DNA from: an uncultured Clostridia bacterium | GTDB taxonomy: Bacteria; Bacillota; Clostridia; Christensenellales; Aristaeellaceae | Direction of reading: 5' to 3' | NCBI GenBank assembly: GCA_946409855.1 | Contig: CAMJXZ010000050.1 | Location: 1 to 13,487, forward strand | Length of the DNA: 13,487 nt | Part shown: one piece after another, positions 13,422-13,487 of the stretch | Layout: each line of letters opens with the position of its first letter | Numbering within the stretch: position 1 is the first letter of the stretch | Notes under the pieces: model-generated | What the model saw: the letters and a program-made list of their open reading frames with translations, nothing else | The model's database searches: none | What the model was told of the DNA's origin: nothing | Program-made: the position numbers and the translations under genes

Positions 13422-13487
13422 CCCCCCTACGGAACCCCCCAAACGGATTTGCCTGTCGCCCTTACAGGGCTCCCGGGCGGCAAATCC
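13422..13487 (-). repeat. Dispersed hairpin repeat, right copy (inverted)
   Basis: On the minus strand, GGATTTGCC and GGCAAATCC (13479-13487 and 13445-13453) are the outer arms, and GCCC/GGGC the inner stem around TGTAA. They are followed by the same TTCCGTA-spaced G6 tracts as at 107-125. It is inverted relative to the left copy and ends at the last base of the window. Confidence 0.8.

Noticed and set aside
1..13487. CRISPR array, tRNA, rRNA, transposase or integrase genes
   Set aside because: No evenly spaced direct repeats, no tRNA-like fold or CCA arm, and no recombinase motifs were seen.

Overview
The window reads as a high-GC, low-complexity-free stretch of chromosome from an anaerobic Firmicute, most likely a gut or rumen Clostridia (Christensenellales-like). 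This rests on the BspA-type LRR/CotH surface proteins, consensus sigma-A promoters, strong AGGAGG ribosome sites, a T-box leader, an archaeal-type AspRS and a LeuA-family enzyme resembling clostridial Re-citrate synthase. No genus is assigned. There is no phage, transposase, CRISPR array, rRNA or tRNA gene.

Layout. 1-147: a run of hairpins, part of a dispersed repeat whose inverted partner lies at the far right end (13422-13487). 148-5929 (minus): a two-gene surface operon, a CotH-like secreted protein followed after 1 nt by a 1464-residue LRR/Ig-like protein. 6001-6037: terminator. 6103-8675 (minus): hisS-aspS operon with a 4-bp ATGA overlap, driven by a perfect consensus promoter. 8815-9995 (plus): a divergent three-gene operon encoding an XRE-type regulator (apparently starting at AUC), a small membrane protein and a zinc-ribbon DUF2007-like protein. 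10000-10500 (minus): a small secreted protein of unknown function with its own promoter. 10751-12797 (minus): a LeuA-superfamily synthase (probable Re-citrate synthase) with an FCD-type GntR regulator 16 nt behind it. 12981-13300 (plus): promoter and complete T-box riboswitch, probably leucine-specific. 13301-13487: three hairpins and no gene, so the gene controlled by the T-box is not visible.

How it fits together. hisS-aspS is a housekeeping operon; the short archaeal-type AspRS is typically non-discriminating and would then need GatCAB elsewhere. The synthase-GntR pair looks like a self-regulated metabolic unit, with a TTGT-N4-ACAA site over its predicted transcription start. The surface operon looks like an export/adhesion unit. 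The strongest unexplained signal is the structured repeat at both ends: a hairpin with compensatory base changes joined to an identical G-rich tail. It may be a mobile or RNA-structured intergenic element, and may also be why the sequence ends where it does.
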